Assembly (NCBI RefSeq): GCF_000003815.2
Contig: NC_049988.1
Span: 5,028,720 to 5,092,719 of the forward strand
Source of the DNA: Branchiostoma floridae
Lineage: Eukaryota; Chordata; Leptocardii; Amphioxiformes; Branchiostomatidae
Direction of reading: 5' to 3'
DNA: 64,000 bases
The position numbers and the translations under genes are program-made. The notes under the pieces are model-generated. The model searched no databases. It worked only from the letters and a program-made list of their open reading frames with translations, and was not told where the DNA came from. Below, one piece after another: positions 8,795 through 21,700 of the stretch (its first letter is position 1; each line of letters opens with the position of its first letter).

Positions 8795-10465
8795 TATAAT
8801 AATACTGGTTTATTGCATAATACAAGTCAAGAAATGGCAGCCGCGGCTGAATTGATTCCGGACTTTACAACCATTTTAAAAGTATAATATTTCAAGGGCA
8901 CTCCATCGTAGTAAGTTTACATAACAATTATTGCGGTTAACAATCATTAAAATTAGCAAGGAATCTTTAAAATCTATCATATAATATACCATATCAACAT
9001 TAAAATCAACAACAAGATATTCGTGTTAACGGTCACAATTCCTTATTCAATACAGTGGTAATGTAGGGTATCGGACTGTTGCGGTAGCGCTCAGTTCGTG
9101 AGTAAATAGTGTTCAGTTTGTGGCTAGTCCGCGTTAGCCGTCCACTCGCTTCACCCCGGGATTGGGGAAGCCAGTCTCTGAAAGCCGATTTCAGGAGTTT
9201 CAGTCCGAACTTCTTGCATAGTTGTTCCCTCCTGGATTCAAGGGTGGGTAGTCCGAGTTGAGTGAGGGCTTCTGAGTAGTGAGTGTACTTCTTACCCAGA
9301 ATGATGCGGCAAGCACGGCGTTGAATGGTCTCTAGACGGGATGATTGGTTTTTAGTAAGTCCAGGATTCCAAACTGGGACAGCATACTCACAGATGGGGC
9401 GCACGTAGCAAGTGTAGATGGTGACTAGGTCAAGTTCGGGAACTCTGAACATCTTCAACCGTCTTAGGATGAATAGGCGTTTGCCGCTTTGTTTAACCAT
9501 GTGGGTTACATGACTGTCCCACTTCAAGTTACTTTGCAACCACACTCCCAATAATCTTGCTACAGTTACTTCCTGGAGGGTGTGGCCGGCTAGTTGGAGT
9601 GAAGGGAGAGGGGGAGGAGTTCGTCTGAAGAAAAAATGCATTACTTTACATTTCTTTGGGTGCAATTGCATGTGACTTTTACTTGTCCATACGTCAAGGG
9701 CATCTAGGTCTTGTTGCAGGTTTGATTGCTGTCTAATCTGTCTACTTTCCATCATGTTCAGATCATCCACAAATTTCCAGTGGTCTGATCGTGCGTCGCT
9801 CGCTGCACTGTTGATGACAGCGACGAAGACTATAGGTGCGAGGACGGTGCCTTGAGGCAGGCCACATGTCAGTGTCCTCCATTCTGATAATGAACCCTTG
9901 TAGGCGGTACGTTGCTTTCTCCCAGTCAGGAAGTCACTCAGCCATGGAAGAAGAGAAGGTCGGCATCCCAGTTCTATCAGACTCAAAATCGCGGTTGTAT
10001 GATCTATCCGGTCGAATGCTTTCGCAAAATCCGTCAGAACCAGACTACTTATAGTGTCTCTTTGGTCTGAGGTTTTGGAAAGTTGATTTAAGATGTCAAC
10101 AAGGCAGTGAGTTGTTGATCTTCCAGGGATACCTCCGAACTGCCTGGGGTCAACGTGTGGGGTAATGTCAGCAAGAATCCACTTGGCAATAAAGCTCTCA
10201 CATGTTTTAGACAGTAGGGAGGTCAGTGAGATGGGTCTGAGATCACTCAAAGATGGTGGGTTTGTTTTAGGAAGTGGTATCACGTTTGCTTCGTGCCATT
10301 CCCGAGGAACACACCCCTCCGCCAGAGAAGTATTCAGGATCATTGTGAGTGGGTGACTAAGTTCGTAAGCGAACTCCTTGATCAGTCTGCCTGTAATGTT
10401 GTCAGGGCCGGCTGCCTTACGGACTCGAACGTGTTGGAGTTTGTGGTACATCTCCCACACCTTTA
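8795..10465 (-). mobile_element. 5'-truncated non-LTR retrotransposon (LINE)
   Basis: Reads on the minus strand from about 10465 to a 3' end near 8795, where the transcript strand ends in AATAAACCAGTATTATTATA. It begins abruptly at the start of the reverse transcriptase domain, so the endonuclease and 5' UTR are missing, the usual result of incomplete target-primed reverse transcription. No clear target-site duplication is seen. It lies in the interval between the two convergent genes. Confidence 0.85.
9033..10460 (-). pseudogene. LINE reverse transcriptase ORF, 5'-truncated
   Basis: 475 open codons. Reverse transcriptase blocks in order: KAAGPDNITG (15-24), LRPISLTSLLSK (74-85), QFGGIPGRSTTHCLVDI (107-123), TDFAKAFDRIDH (143-154, first catalytic Asp 144), GLPQGTVLAPI (200-210) and FVDD (230-233, the catalytic Asp pair; most relatives have YADD or FADD). 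A C-terminal tail with LETIQRRACRIILG follows. RT activity needs Asp 144 and both Asp of FVDD, and all are intact. The N-terminal endonuclease is absent, so the copy cannot move by itself. It belongs to the CR1/Jockey-like group by general resemblance; a finer class is not justified. The first codon is a truncation artefact. Confidence 0.85.
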
Positions 10466-12607
10466 CTTATGAAGTACATTGTTCCTTTCCATTCTTTGTT
10501 CCCAAAGTGTTGTCAAAAAACTCTGATGCTAAAGTTGCCTTGTCTGTATCATGGTATGCCCATGATAAAACGATTCTCTAACAGTTAGCAGATCTGGGCT
10601 GTACAATTGCAAGATTATAATTTCTTGTAAATAGCTAATATGATGTGATTATATGAAGAAGCTAAGTAGCAAGCCGTTTCAAATACCAGTAGCAATTGTC
10701 TAACCAACAGATTTCTTAGTGACCAGCATAAAAGTTAAACTTTGCTTTTCCATCCATGGGTCTTAATAAGCAATCAAGATGGAGCATGTATAAAGAAGCT
10801 AAGTTCAAATTATCACACCATGTTTATATAATATATAATATTTGTGTTTGCATGTGGTTTGAAACGTGTAGTGATGACTGGTTGAAAGGCACTGAAACTG
10901 GTACGCTTACATTTTACTGCAGTTCTTACCATAGCTGCTAGAAGTCCCAAAGCAACAACCATTAAAATTGATGTAGAATCTCAAAGCAAGGCCTCATTGT
11001 TGTCTGTGAACAACCAAACAATACAACCCCTAGCCAGAACAGATACCATATTCTCCAACAAAGTATACATGCCATTCTCTCAGTTGAAGCTAGGGGGCAG
11101 CTTCTAATCATAGTACCCACTGTATTCCTCTTGCATGTATATCAAAACCCTCTGTTTGGTTCCATGTCAAAAGTGGTCAAGGCATACTACTATAGAAGAT
11201 ACAATCTAAGGCAACAACTCTACTGGCAAAAAGGCACTAAATGGTTAGTTGTCAACCAGCATGTCCATATTTGTTACTCACTGTGGCATTGTTCCAATCA
11301 TTTGTCTCTAAATCATACATTGCACTGATTTTACTGCAGTTCTTACACTAGCTGCTAGAGGTCCTACACCATCAACAACCTTCTATTTCTCTTGTATCTA
11401 CAGAAAGCTCTACAACACAGAAGTAAGTTCCTGCACACATTTTCAACCTGGTTGCCTGAACATTGCTTTTTATAGACTCTGTGTACAAATGTTATAAAAT
11501 ACCATCTTGTATTACAGTGCTTGTCAAATATATATTGTGACTACTATACATTCCTTTTAACAAGTAATACCTTTGTTTCTATATTACTCTTAAAGATTTC
11601 AAATGGGATTGAATCTTACAATACGTACATGTAGCCAGAGTTATGTACAGAACATGTAGTTCCCACATGTCCCAACGGACATTCAAAATAACCTTAAAAG
11701 TTCACACAGAACTGTATGAAGGTACATGTGTAAGTCTACAAGAGGGATGTGTACCATTACTTTGTACCAGTCCAAAATACCAGGTCTTGTTTTTCAGATA
11801 CCGTACCGTTCACACTAAGTATTTGATTAAAATGTGGGAAAGACCAGTAAGTCTTACCACAAAGCTGGAAATTTAGCACTGGTAAAGACAAATTTGAAAA
11901 ATGATATCAAATCTTTGATATGAATATCTTCCGGAAAGACCTAGGGCACAAGATAGTTCTGTGTCAAGTTGTCAACAGTTTTGAATTAATAATCTGTCAG
12001 TATTGAAGAGCACATGTCGCTTTGTTAAATAGTTCAGGTATAGGTCCGGACCTGTACCTGAACCTCTGGAACCAATTCCTGTACCTGATGTTACATGTAT
12101 GTTTAGGTACACATCCCCAGTCTACATATCCACAGATACTGATCATTCATACATTATGCTAAAGCTATGGAAATGTTTGATAACGTGTACTGCACAGTCT
12201 GAAATGGCTTGGTTCCCACTCAAACCAAAACCTGTTCCCTGTATGTCCACTTGTTTAACCAGAGATGCACAAATAATGTTCTCTATAGTCACATTCTTGA
12301 GAGGCTCATTGTACATCCCTCAACATTGGGATGAACAAAAATCAAACAAGTCTTTTTCAATACAGTACAAATTAGTTTTCAATGCGGTAGTCAAAACATT
12401 GATGATCACTTATTTCTGGTGGAAAATTAATCTTCTTTCTGATGTCTAACCTCATGTCCAGCACAAATTTGATACAAATGAAAAGAAAACTGCCCCAGGA
12501 ACAGAATGGTCCTGTAGTGAACTTCTCTCTGCTTCTCACCATGACACAACTACACATTTGATACCAACAGCAGGGAGATGGCTGAGACTGAGTAGTATGG
12601 TGTGATC
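10466..12607. other. GALNT 3' flank / probable 3' UTR
   Basis: No exon is seen. Contains a fragment rich in CCTGTACCTGAACC (about 12040-12105), related to the hAT-type TAGGGGTGGG family. The GALNT stop at 12608 opens into this region, so part of it is probably 3' UTR. Confidence 0.45.
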
Positions 12608-12763
12608 CTATCTCCTGTTGTGACTGGGGAGGTGCACGTTGGTGAGCTGCCAGTGCTGTGAAGACTTTCCCGGATCACACGGCTGCATAGACGGCTCCTG
12701 GGGCGACCCGCTGTGGGGCTTGTCCAGACACTGGTTACTGTTCACATGCTTCAGGAGCTGGAT
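12608..12763 (-). CDS. GALNT1: GALNT exon 11 (last, with stop)
   Basis: Acceptor ttaccccag then ATCCAG; 52 codons ending AGA TAG. It encodes [15 protein letters not shown], the third lectin CLD, and [16 protein letters not shown]. The C-terminus replaces the human NVTLPEIF end with a more basic tail. Confidence 0.95.
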   Translation of the reverse strand: MQLLKHVNSNQCLDKPHSGSPQEPSMQPCDPGKSSQHWQLTNVHLPSHNRR

Positions 12764-15700
12764 CTGGGGTAAGGTAACGGTAAAACATATTTATTAAACA
12801 TCATTTCTTTTAAATACCATCATGCCACACCAATTTAATTTGTTGCCTCTCGGATTTTTTCACAAAAATATTGGGACAGTAGGTAAAAAAAAAGAATTTC
12901 AAAGAAAAAAAGTCTGGGGTGAACTTATATAACACAAAAAAAGGTTAGTAGTCATAGAGTTTTCTGCTTTTCATGGCTCTTAGTTCACTTTATTTTTCGC
13001 TTCTTTTTTTGTTACACGCACCACCAACTGCCACTGTCACTAGCTGCACCTTGTTTCCCAGAACATGATGTGCCGCAAGGCACTTTGTCCTGTGTTGGGG
13101 ATCCGCCAGTCAATCCGCCATGCAAATTGATGGTGGTCAAATATAGTTCAGGGTCTAAAACTTCAAGATTTTTTTCCTGGTCAAATGGGTAGAAATCCTG
13201 GCAGTTTTGAGGTGGGTGTGACAGGGGAGGGTTTCTACTTTCTGATTAGGGCCAAAAAGCTGAGTTTTTGTGGTTGTTAGGGGGTATAAAGTTGGGACTT
13301 TTTTGTCCTAGCACATGGCCGCCTCACTGGGTTGTGGTGCGGTTTTGAGGTCAAGGGTCAATCTTTCAGTTTCACGGAAGTTTGTGCCGTTTGATTCATG
13401 GCGAAATGCGTTTGTTTGGATAGCTGAGATGTCAGGCTTTCATATGAGGGTATGTTTGTGTGCCAGTAACGTCAGAAAGTTGAGTTATTAACAGTTGCTT
13501 TCTCCTCTTTTTGGCATAGGAACCCATTGTTAAGAGGCTGTGTATTGAATCACTGGCGGATGCCCTGTTACAAAGAAGAAGAAAACCTACTTTTTCATCA
13601 TATTCCCAGAGTTGGTTGCCGCCCAGATGATGGCACTTGAAGAGCATGACAGGTCCTCCAGGTTTGGACACATCAAGGCACAGGTCATCTGTTCTCAGCT
13701 CTTTCTCTTTAGTATAGGAGAACACCTGGAAACATAGCACCACATTCTCAGGGCAGGACATTCACCGCTTCAGTTTAGGAGGCCATTATTTGTAAACTCA
13801 GATTCACACAGCAACAATTACATTTTTGTATAGGTAATCAATGGCAGCACATTTGCTTATAGCACATTCAACATACTAGTCTTACAGTTCCACTGTAGAT
13901 TAGTAGAAAGGCTGGAATTCTAGGCATCCATAGTGAAATACAAGCTACCACCAACACCACTAAGGAAATAAATTGACCTGCCCATCTTTCTTGTCTTGAT
14001 TAGATTTACAATGTGAGGGAAAGCCATTAGAGGGTTAGTAACTTGTTAGTTGAAATCGTTAATATGTGCAATCAAGCAAAATGAGAAGTGCAAGAAGTTG
14101 ATGAGATTATCATTTCCAGTAATTCTCAAAGCCATTTGTAGAAATTATACATTGAGGAATTTTAAATCTTTCCCGACTTTATGGATCACTGAACTGCAAA
14201 AATGATTCAACTGCCATGACTCAATGATTATTAAAAGAAATCCTTGATTCCCGGGATCCAAATAAACACTGTAAAAACTCTGAACATATTGTAGGCTCCA
14301 TATTAACCAGTGAACATTTCTTTTTATTTACACTGTAATATGAGGTAACAATAAAGCTCAGGGCACTATCCAGACTTGCTGACCAAAGAACTACAGCTAA
14401 GAAGAAATATAGTAATTGCAGTGACACTACCATCTTGTGAATCAAGTTTAATCAGCTTTCTGACATTTAAGAAATGTGCTTCATCTCCTAAACTGCACAG
14501 ATTCAAAGGCTGAGGACCAACATGGGCCTAGTTATGTTGAACAAGCACAACCAAGGGCTTAATAAATCCGACATTAATCTTACACTGTGACAGTGATTTT
14601 CATCAATGCATTACTAACTGCTGTGTTATGTCTATGCAGCTGATCTGTTTTCTATTGATTTTTGAAATTGATAATGATTTGAGTTAGAGCAGGGCTCTAG
14701 CCAGCTCAAATTTTTTTTCCGTCAGCCAATTCCCATTGTCGCAAAAACCCTATTCCAGGAGTTAAAGAGAGACTGAACTGAGACTTGAAAAACGGGTTTT
14801 AATGCAATTATCGTATGCGAAAAAAAGGGCACCGACACACTTTGTCAACAATAATAACAATAGCAAAACAGTGTGTGGCTTTTACGGTCGTGGACTTCCA
14901 CCAAGGAGCTTTTATCAGATTTTTGTCCATCAAAGTTGACGGATTGGTTTTAAAATTTTTCTGTCACATGCAGCAAATTTCTGTCAATTGACGGAAAAAC
15001 GAACGCTGGCTAGAGCCCTGAGTTAGAGACTGATTGATCTACAGTTGGTGACCAAGAAAGTGACCGGCAATCACTAGTACTGTTGCCATGTCTTTCAACA
15101 GACAGACAACATGATAATCATGCAACAGTTACTCAATTGTGAAAAGTCGAATCAGCAAGTGACAGTATCACTGATTGGGTAGCAGTAAGATGCCACACCT
15201 AACTGTTGTGTACAAAAAAAAAAAAAAAAATTGACAGTTAGTGCTGCCTACCTGACAGTGTACACAGGAATTGGGCTGATTAAAAAGAGTAAGGCCACAC
15301 CAGTTTAATTTGTTGCTTCTCGGATTTGTCCATTAAAATATTGGGGAGGTTGGTCGAAAAAAAAAAAATTTGAAAAAAGTCTGGGGTGAACTTATATAAC
15401 ACAAAAAACAAGAGTTCAGCTTTTCATGGCATAACTTATCCAATGAATCTCTTCCTTTGATTTGATACCACTGTTCTGATCATGTGACTACAAAGAAGCT
15501 CTCTGATTGGTTTATCAGCAGTATGTGCCCCTGGAATGGGTTTTTTACAGGTCTGCATTTTGCAAAATCTATATTATTTTTCTTGGGACTAATTTTTTTT
15601 TTTTCAAATTAGAAAAAAATAGGTCGGGAAATTCGAGAAGCAACAAATTAAATTGGTGTGGCCTTAAGTCTCGTTGACAAAAACTTCAACATCTGGAACC

Positions 15701-18700
15701 ATGTTCCAGACTTAAAAACCATCTCTCGCTTATATTAAGCTGGTGTGTTACGCCGAACGGCGGTTATACCGGCTATATAGATACAGATACAGATTTTCTT
15801 TTTTGTTCTAAACCATGTGCAAACTTCAATAGATTGGGAAATGTGTGCTGAAAAAGTATTATTTGTGTTCACAACTGACAGTATATAATTTTGTATGTAT
15901 ACCCTAGTTTATATTGCTTGTAAAATTTGTGACAACAATATGTTACTAAAAAAAAATAGTATTTCTAGCAGACACATGCCATGGGTTCAGGTTCAGACTT
16001 ACATAATGTATATGTCCTGACCTGAACCAGACTTGCACCTGAACCTGAGTTTTGGTAGGCAGCACTATATTGACATTTCAACTAGAAACATATATTATGT
16101 AAGGTAATTATGCAGGACTTAATTTGCTGATTGAAACTTTTCACTTGAGTTGTTATCTGGGATTTTAATCAAACCTCCCTGCTGAATGGATAGCAGTAGC
16201 CTAAATTAAGAGGGGAACTACCGGCACATGTATTAACTGATCGTTGATACTCAAAATTAAGGTTTCTCTACCTTTTGGTTAGAAAGAAAGAAAACTGGAG
16301 GGTACACCACATACCTGGGTGGACTTTACGTCTGTTACAATCTGTGGGAGTGACAGAGAAGGGATGCGATGTGAAGCCCACCTTTGTTAGTGTGTTAGTC
16401 AGCCGACAAGAAGCCCTTCTCTCCTGCTTTATTTTCATAACTCAGTCTGCACGTGTCTTTGGACATTTTTCATCATTTTTCACGATAGAACTATACACAA
16501 GTTACTGGGGAGGTAGAGTCATGGACTTCAGTGAAGTCAGTATTACAAGATGATGATTTGAGGGGATGAAATGTTTTGGTGCTGACATTACTCACATATT
16601 CTATTGCATGTACGCACTTTATCCTATTGTAAGTCAAGCAAAATAAAAACAAAAAGCAGATTCTGAATGAAAAATATATGATTGCAGTTAAGTTAGACAA
16701 AAAAGCAAACAAAACATAGTACAAAATAAAGAGGTGAAAGGACTTCTTGGTGACTGAAAATCATTCAAATAAATTGGTGCAATTGCAAACATTACCAGAT
16801 GAGTATGTTCCAGTTACAAACTCCTACATGCATTTTACTGCTACTGCTATGCACATGTCTACTTGTGAATTGATTTATTGGCTTCGGTTCTCTACAAAAC
16901 TACAAGAAAAATGGGCAGACGGAAAAGACAAACCAGGCAGAAAGGAACACACAAAGGTAACAATGACAGATAGCAGCGTGATAAAACCAGCATGAAATTA
17001 GTTCCTAGAGGAAATGGTGCATGTTACAATTGATATACTATGTAACAGCTCACAACTATGGTATAGATGGATGTAAATATTAGTAGTGTATTCCATTTCA
17101 GACAGACACAGGAGGTAACAACTGTTACTGCCCAATTCTATCAGTTCCATGAATTGTTACATTGGGTTGGTAGATCATATACTTGGATGTAACCAGGGAT
17201 GGAAAATTGATCAGCTATAAGTCTGTGAGCTCTATGACATTTTCAGCAGTAATATGCTCTGCGTTCTTTCGATCATCAAGCAATTTTTAGGGATCAGTCA
17301 AAATTTGCAGGTCAATGTGATAAGGGTAGATTTTGAAGCATCGATAATGTGAATCATACTCGATCCTCTATTTTGAAATTCTGCAACCTTCTGTCGATCA
17401 ACACAAAATAGCCAAAGCTGTCCAGGTCTACTGTGTGCCAGAGGTGTATAATTATACTGTTGTACCTTTAGTTAGTAACTATCAAAATATTGGCTTTGGC
17501 TGGTAAAATATTCCATGGTCTGTACAAGAAACTATAACCTCTCTGACAGGCATGAGAGATGGAGGTTAGGACAGAAAATCCCAGGGTACAAATAAGAGCA
17601 GACTGAGATGAATCATATACATGTAGACTGAGGCAACCCAAAGAGCAGAAGGGATTACTCAGGACACCATGAATTTGCCTGCAGGTGTAACATATGTGGA
17701 AGATAAACAGTGAGAAAAGGTAAATCGATAAGAACAGGAAACAAGAGCTAAGTACACTTGTGGAGTCATCCATCAAAACGTCTCACATGCAATCCTTTGT
17801 GAAATATGCCTTACACTAAGTCTTACACTTACGTAGACTCCAATATGTGCATTGCATCTTCTGGCAAAACAGATGGGACCACACAAAAAATACAACTTCA
17901 TTTTGAGGTAGTAAGAAAGGTTGAACAATTTTTGTGATTTTGCAGAAAGAGTGTGGTATTTCAAACTATAACTTTTATTCTTTTAAACCTTCTTCTCTGA
18001 CTAAAATTGAAATTGATTTTTTCATGACATTATATAGTACAGTAGAAGCCATTTAATTGCCCCACCCAATTTGCAAGCGTACTTGTGTGCAAAAATAGGA
18101 AGCTACAAAGTTGGACCGTATACTGTATACGCTGCAGTGAACAGAGCACATTTGTGACTGACACATTACTGGTTAGCCAAGATCACTGTCCATGCAGTCT
18201 AATACTGGGACAGGTTTGACTGCTTACACTATATGGTTAAGTACACTGTGCTGCACTACATATCCAGAGGATAGAAACAGTTACATGTACATGTAGATCA
18301 GTGACACTGACAGTGCCATACCATCAAAAGTGACTACAATGTCAGTCTGTAGAACCCGAATCACTGTCACAGTGTGGTTTCCAACTGGCTGCTAAGAACT
18401 TAAAATCACTACAAATTTTCTCCTTAACGAAAAACTGGCTTCTACTGTATCCATATTCCAATTTTTGTTGTTGCAATTAAGGTCAAATATTTGCTGATTT
18501 TACAGCTGCTTTGTATGGTTTATATAGTGTGATCGAAAACTCTTGGAAGTGGACAAAAATTGGTGTGCGCCAGGATGTCATCCATCATGGAAGAACATGA
18601 CACAGCTGTGAGTTGTTGAAGAAAGGGCAAGAATTCTAGCTGGTAAAACCCTCACATCCTCATTGCCACTGTATTTTTTTTTACTCCATCACAAATCAAA

Positions 18701-21700
18701 AGCAGCATTTTTAAACTCATTCAAGTCTTAGACAACAAATCCTTCCTCTAAGACTTTAATTGATAAACTATTGAATAATATCAAATGACAGAAAATAATC
18801 ATAGTTGACATTTTCATTCAATAAACTGTGATTAAAAATGCTGCACTAATATTGTAGTGCTGGTAATTTGCATGCGAGTGGTCCCTGCCTAATCAATATC
18901 ACACTTAACCTTGTGTTGGATGGCTGGTCCTGTCTAATATCCTACTCCATCATCCTGACTGGGACTGACACATGGTCCCACCGCGATGCACACAGCAGCG
19001 CAATCTGGAGTAATCAATTCTCAGGCCAGACAACATTTCACCCATGTTCAACACGCTAATGTTTGGAAGCTGTGTAACACCCACATACATGTAGGGGTGG
19101 GTACTGGTACAGAACATTCAGGTCCAGGTACGGTTTGGACCTGAACCTGGACCTGATTCAGTATGTCAAAACTTGTGAATGGACGATACTCAAAATGGCC
19201 CACTTGGCAACAAAGAAATCCGTTTTGTGGAGTATTTGACTCCCACTGGCGTTTTAAAGGCTAACTGCCTGTCTGTACTATTGACTGCACAACTTGGTAG
19301 AAATGACTATAGACTCAACTCTACTTCCTCGGAAGGTAAGCCCTGAAACGTGTGAATGCCTGATTATATAATCTGTTCATTTTCCAATGGGTCCAACATC
19401 TGGTCCACCAAATTTTTTCAGGTCTGTTTTTTTCTGGACCGGTCCAATAAGAAACACCAATTTTGGACCGGTACAGTTCCCAACCCTACACCCACAGTTA
19501 ATGTTTTCAGACTGAAGGAACTGGGACAAATCACAACATGGCAGAATGATACGGAACAATCAGTTTTTAGGCCAGACAACATTTCATGCATCTTCAACAG
19601 TTTACGGTGCAAACACATTTGGTAACTTACTTCCAGTAAAGCTGTGATTAGTAGATCAGGGGGCTTGAAAAAATCAATTATAGCATACAGCCAACAAAGT
19701 AAGAAGTCCTGGACCTGATGGCTCTATTTTCACTCTCTGACACTGTATATATTACCAACGGTACAGACATTCCTTAAGTTTAGACCACATAACAAATTGA
19801 ACAGGTGTGGCCAAAAGGCAAACCCAAATCTAAACATTAGATGAAGCAAATAATGGAGTGAGAAACCCTTTACCTGATAAATACATGTAAAGCTTTAAAT
19901 TTCAAGTTCCACAACAGAAAGATGCTATCCATAGTGTCATTGCCACATGATGTACTGGATATTACTACTAACTGTTAACAGTAACTTTAACCCTGCCATG
20001 AGTGAGTGAGTGAGAACTTTAATCTGTGACTTGAATCATAACCATCCACTAAGTAGACATGTCCCTTTGGCACAAGATCCCTGCTGCTTGGCTACATGAA
20101 TCTGGATCAAATTCTGTGGATCTGTGGGCCTGAGTTCCATTCTAGCAATGTCTAGAGTCAGTCCAAGCTTGTACATGTTGTAAGCACTAAGGGATTGCAT
20201 TCGTCATTTTGGATGGTGACGTAAAGAAAGCGGCTTCATATATAAGAGAGCTCCAGGCGTAAGCCTCAAGCATCAAACCTCAGAATGTAAACACACTTAT
20301 GGAGAAGAGGGGGACCTACTGTGCTACAAGCTAATGAAAAAGCACAATTCTCCTTCGGAATCCTTTGTCTTAGGTTCAACCAATACTGTGGTTAGAATTA
20401 CAACCATCTACATGTACTTGGCAGAAAGCCAGGTGATAACTTCAGGACTTTATGAGCTAAGCTGGGGCATAATTCTTTTGTCTGTACATAAATGGTAGAA
20501 TACTAAAACATGCATTAATCTCATCTTTGCATCATTAGACACAAAAGGGGATGCTGATTGAATAAGAGATGAAGGATAATGAAACAAGAAGCGACAGAGG
20601 GCTAAGTTCTCAATGTATTTTGTACATAACCAGGCATGATTATGCATCAGATGTCTATCAAGTCAAGTACATGTGCACTGAACACACACAGAAACAGCAT
20701 ACCATAGAAGATTTGCAATGGCCCTGAAGCTTGATAGCTAACTCTTGGTAGATAAAATAGAAGACAAAAGAAAACACATATGGAATAAAGATGGTAGACA
20801 GTGTCAATTCGGATACTAGAAAACTGCACATGTCATGCAAAAAGCCAACCCCCTTGACAGAGACGGATGGAGGGCAGCAATCAGACCGAAACATCTTGGC
20901 GAAACGTCCAACCCCTGGAAGACAGGGAACAACGGACGCTAGACCGGATAGTGAGTGAGTGAGTGAGTGAATAAGGATTGTAGGAAACACAGGTAACCAT
21001 GACAACCTACCTGGTTCCCGCCCATGCCATGGCAGCTGAAAATGCCAACTTTCTCATTCTCTTTCCTCGCCATGTTGTCAATACACTGATTACTGTCAAC
21101 ATTGCGAATCTGAAAAGAAAAAGGCATATTAAAGTAGAATGTAAATAATAAATACACTGTAAAGTTATACAGTTAGAAGAAATCATGTACAAATGTACCC
21201 CTTTTCACATTTGTTTTAAGTTGGACTACATGACATTTGTTTGGACAATATTTTGAAATGAAGAGATTAAGAGTAATAAAGTGGAGTAGGAGGCACCTCT
21301 TTGATAACGGACCCCTATTTTACACCCCTATTTGAAAGACACGTGCAGCCCCAACCAATATGCCATACCCAGGATTGAACCAGGATCTCTCAGTTATACA
21401 TACTAATTGGAACCAGGAGGTTGCTATATATATATACAAATGTACCAGTTGAGCTACAGTGACATCCCTGTATCACTTCATAGTTTGATTTATTTTAATA
21501 ATACCTGAAGATAGTAGCCTGGGTACCATCCGGAAAGTAGTTCATTATATACTATATACAGTCGCTTCTAGCTCTGACGTTCATCATACACTACATTTTA
21601 TATACAGTTGCTTCTCTGCTGTTGTGATCCAAATTTTGAACGCAGATGCTGATTGGTCCCTACACATGAGTGAATTATGGAATGGGTTCAAGCACTTGTT

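Larger units (their letters stand above)
13726..21010 (-). other. GALNT intron 9 (7.3 kb)
   Basis: Holds MITEs at 14690-15020, 15293-15663 and 19086-19488, listed separately. A fragment at about 15739-15795 (GTGTTACGCCGAACGGC, then GATACAGATACAGA) recurs in reverse at 24575-24645. A piece rich in ACCTGAACC lies near 16000-16065. No exon or RNA gene was recognised in 15664-19077 or 19497-21010. Confidence 0.5.

Noticed and set aside
9836-10581. Plus-strand open frames opposite the LINE polymerase
   Set aside because: Antisense shadows of the reverse transcriptase frame with no homology of their own.
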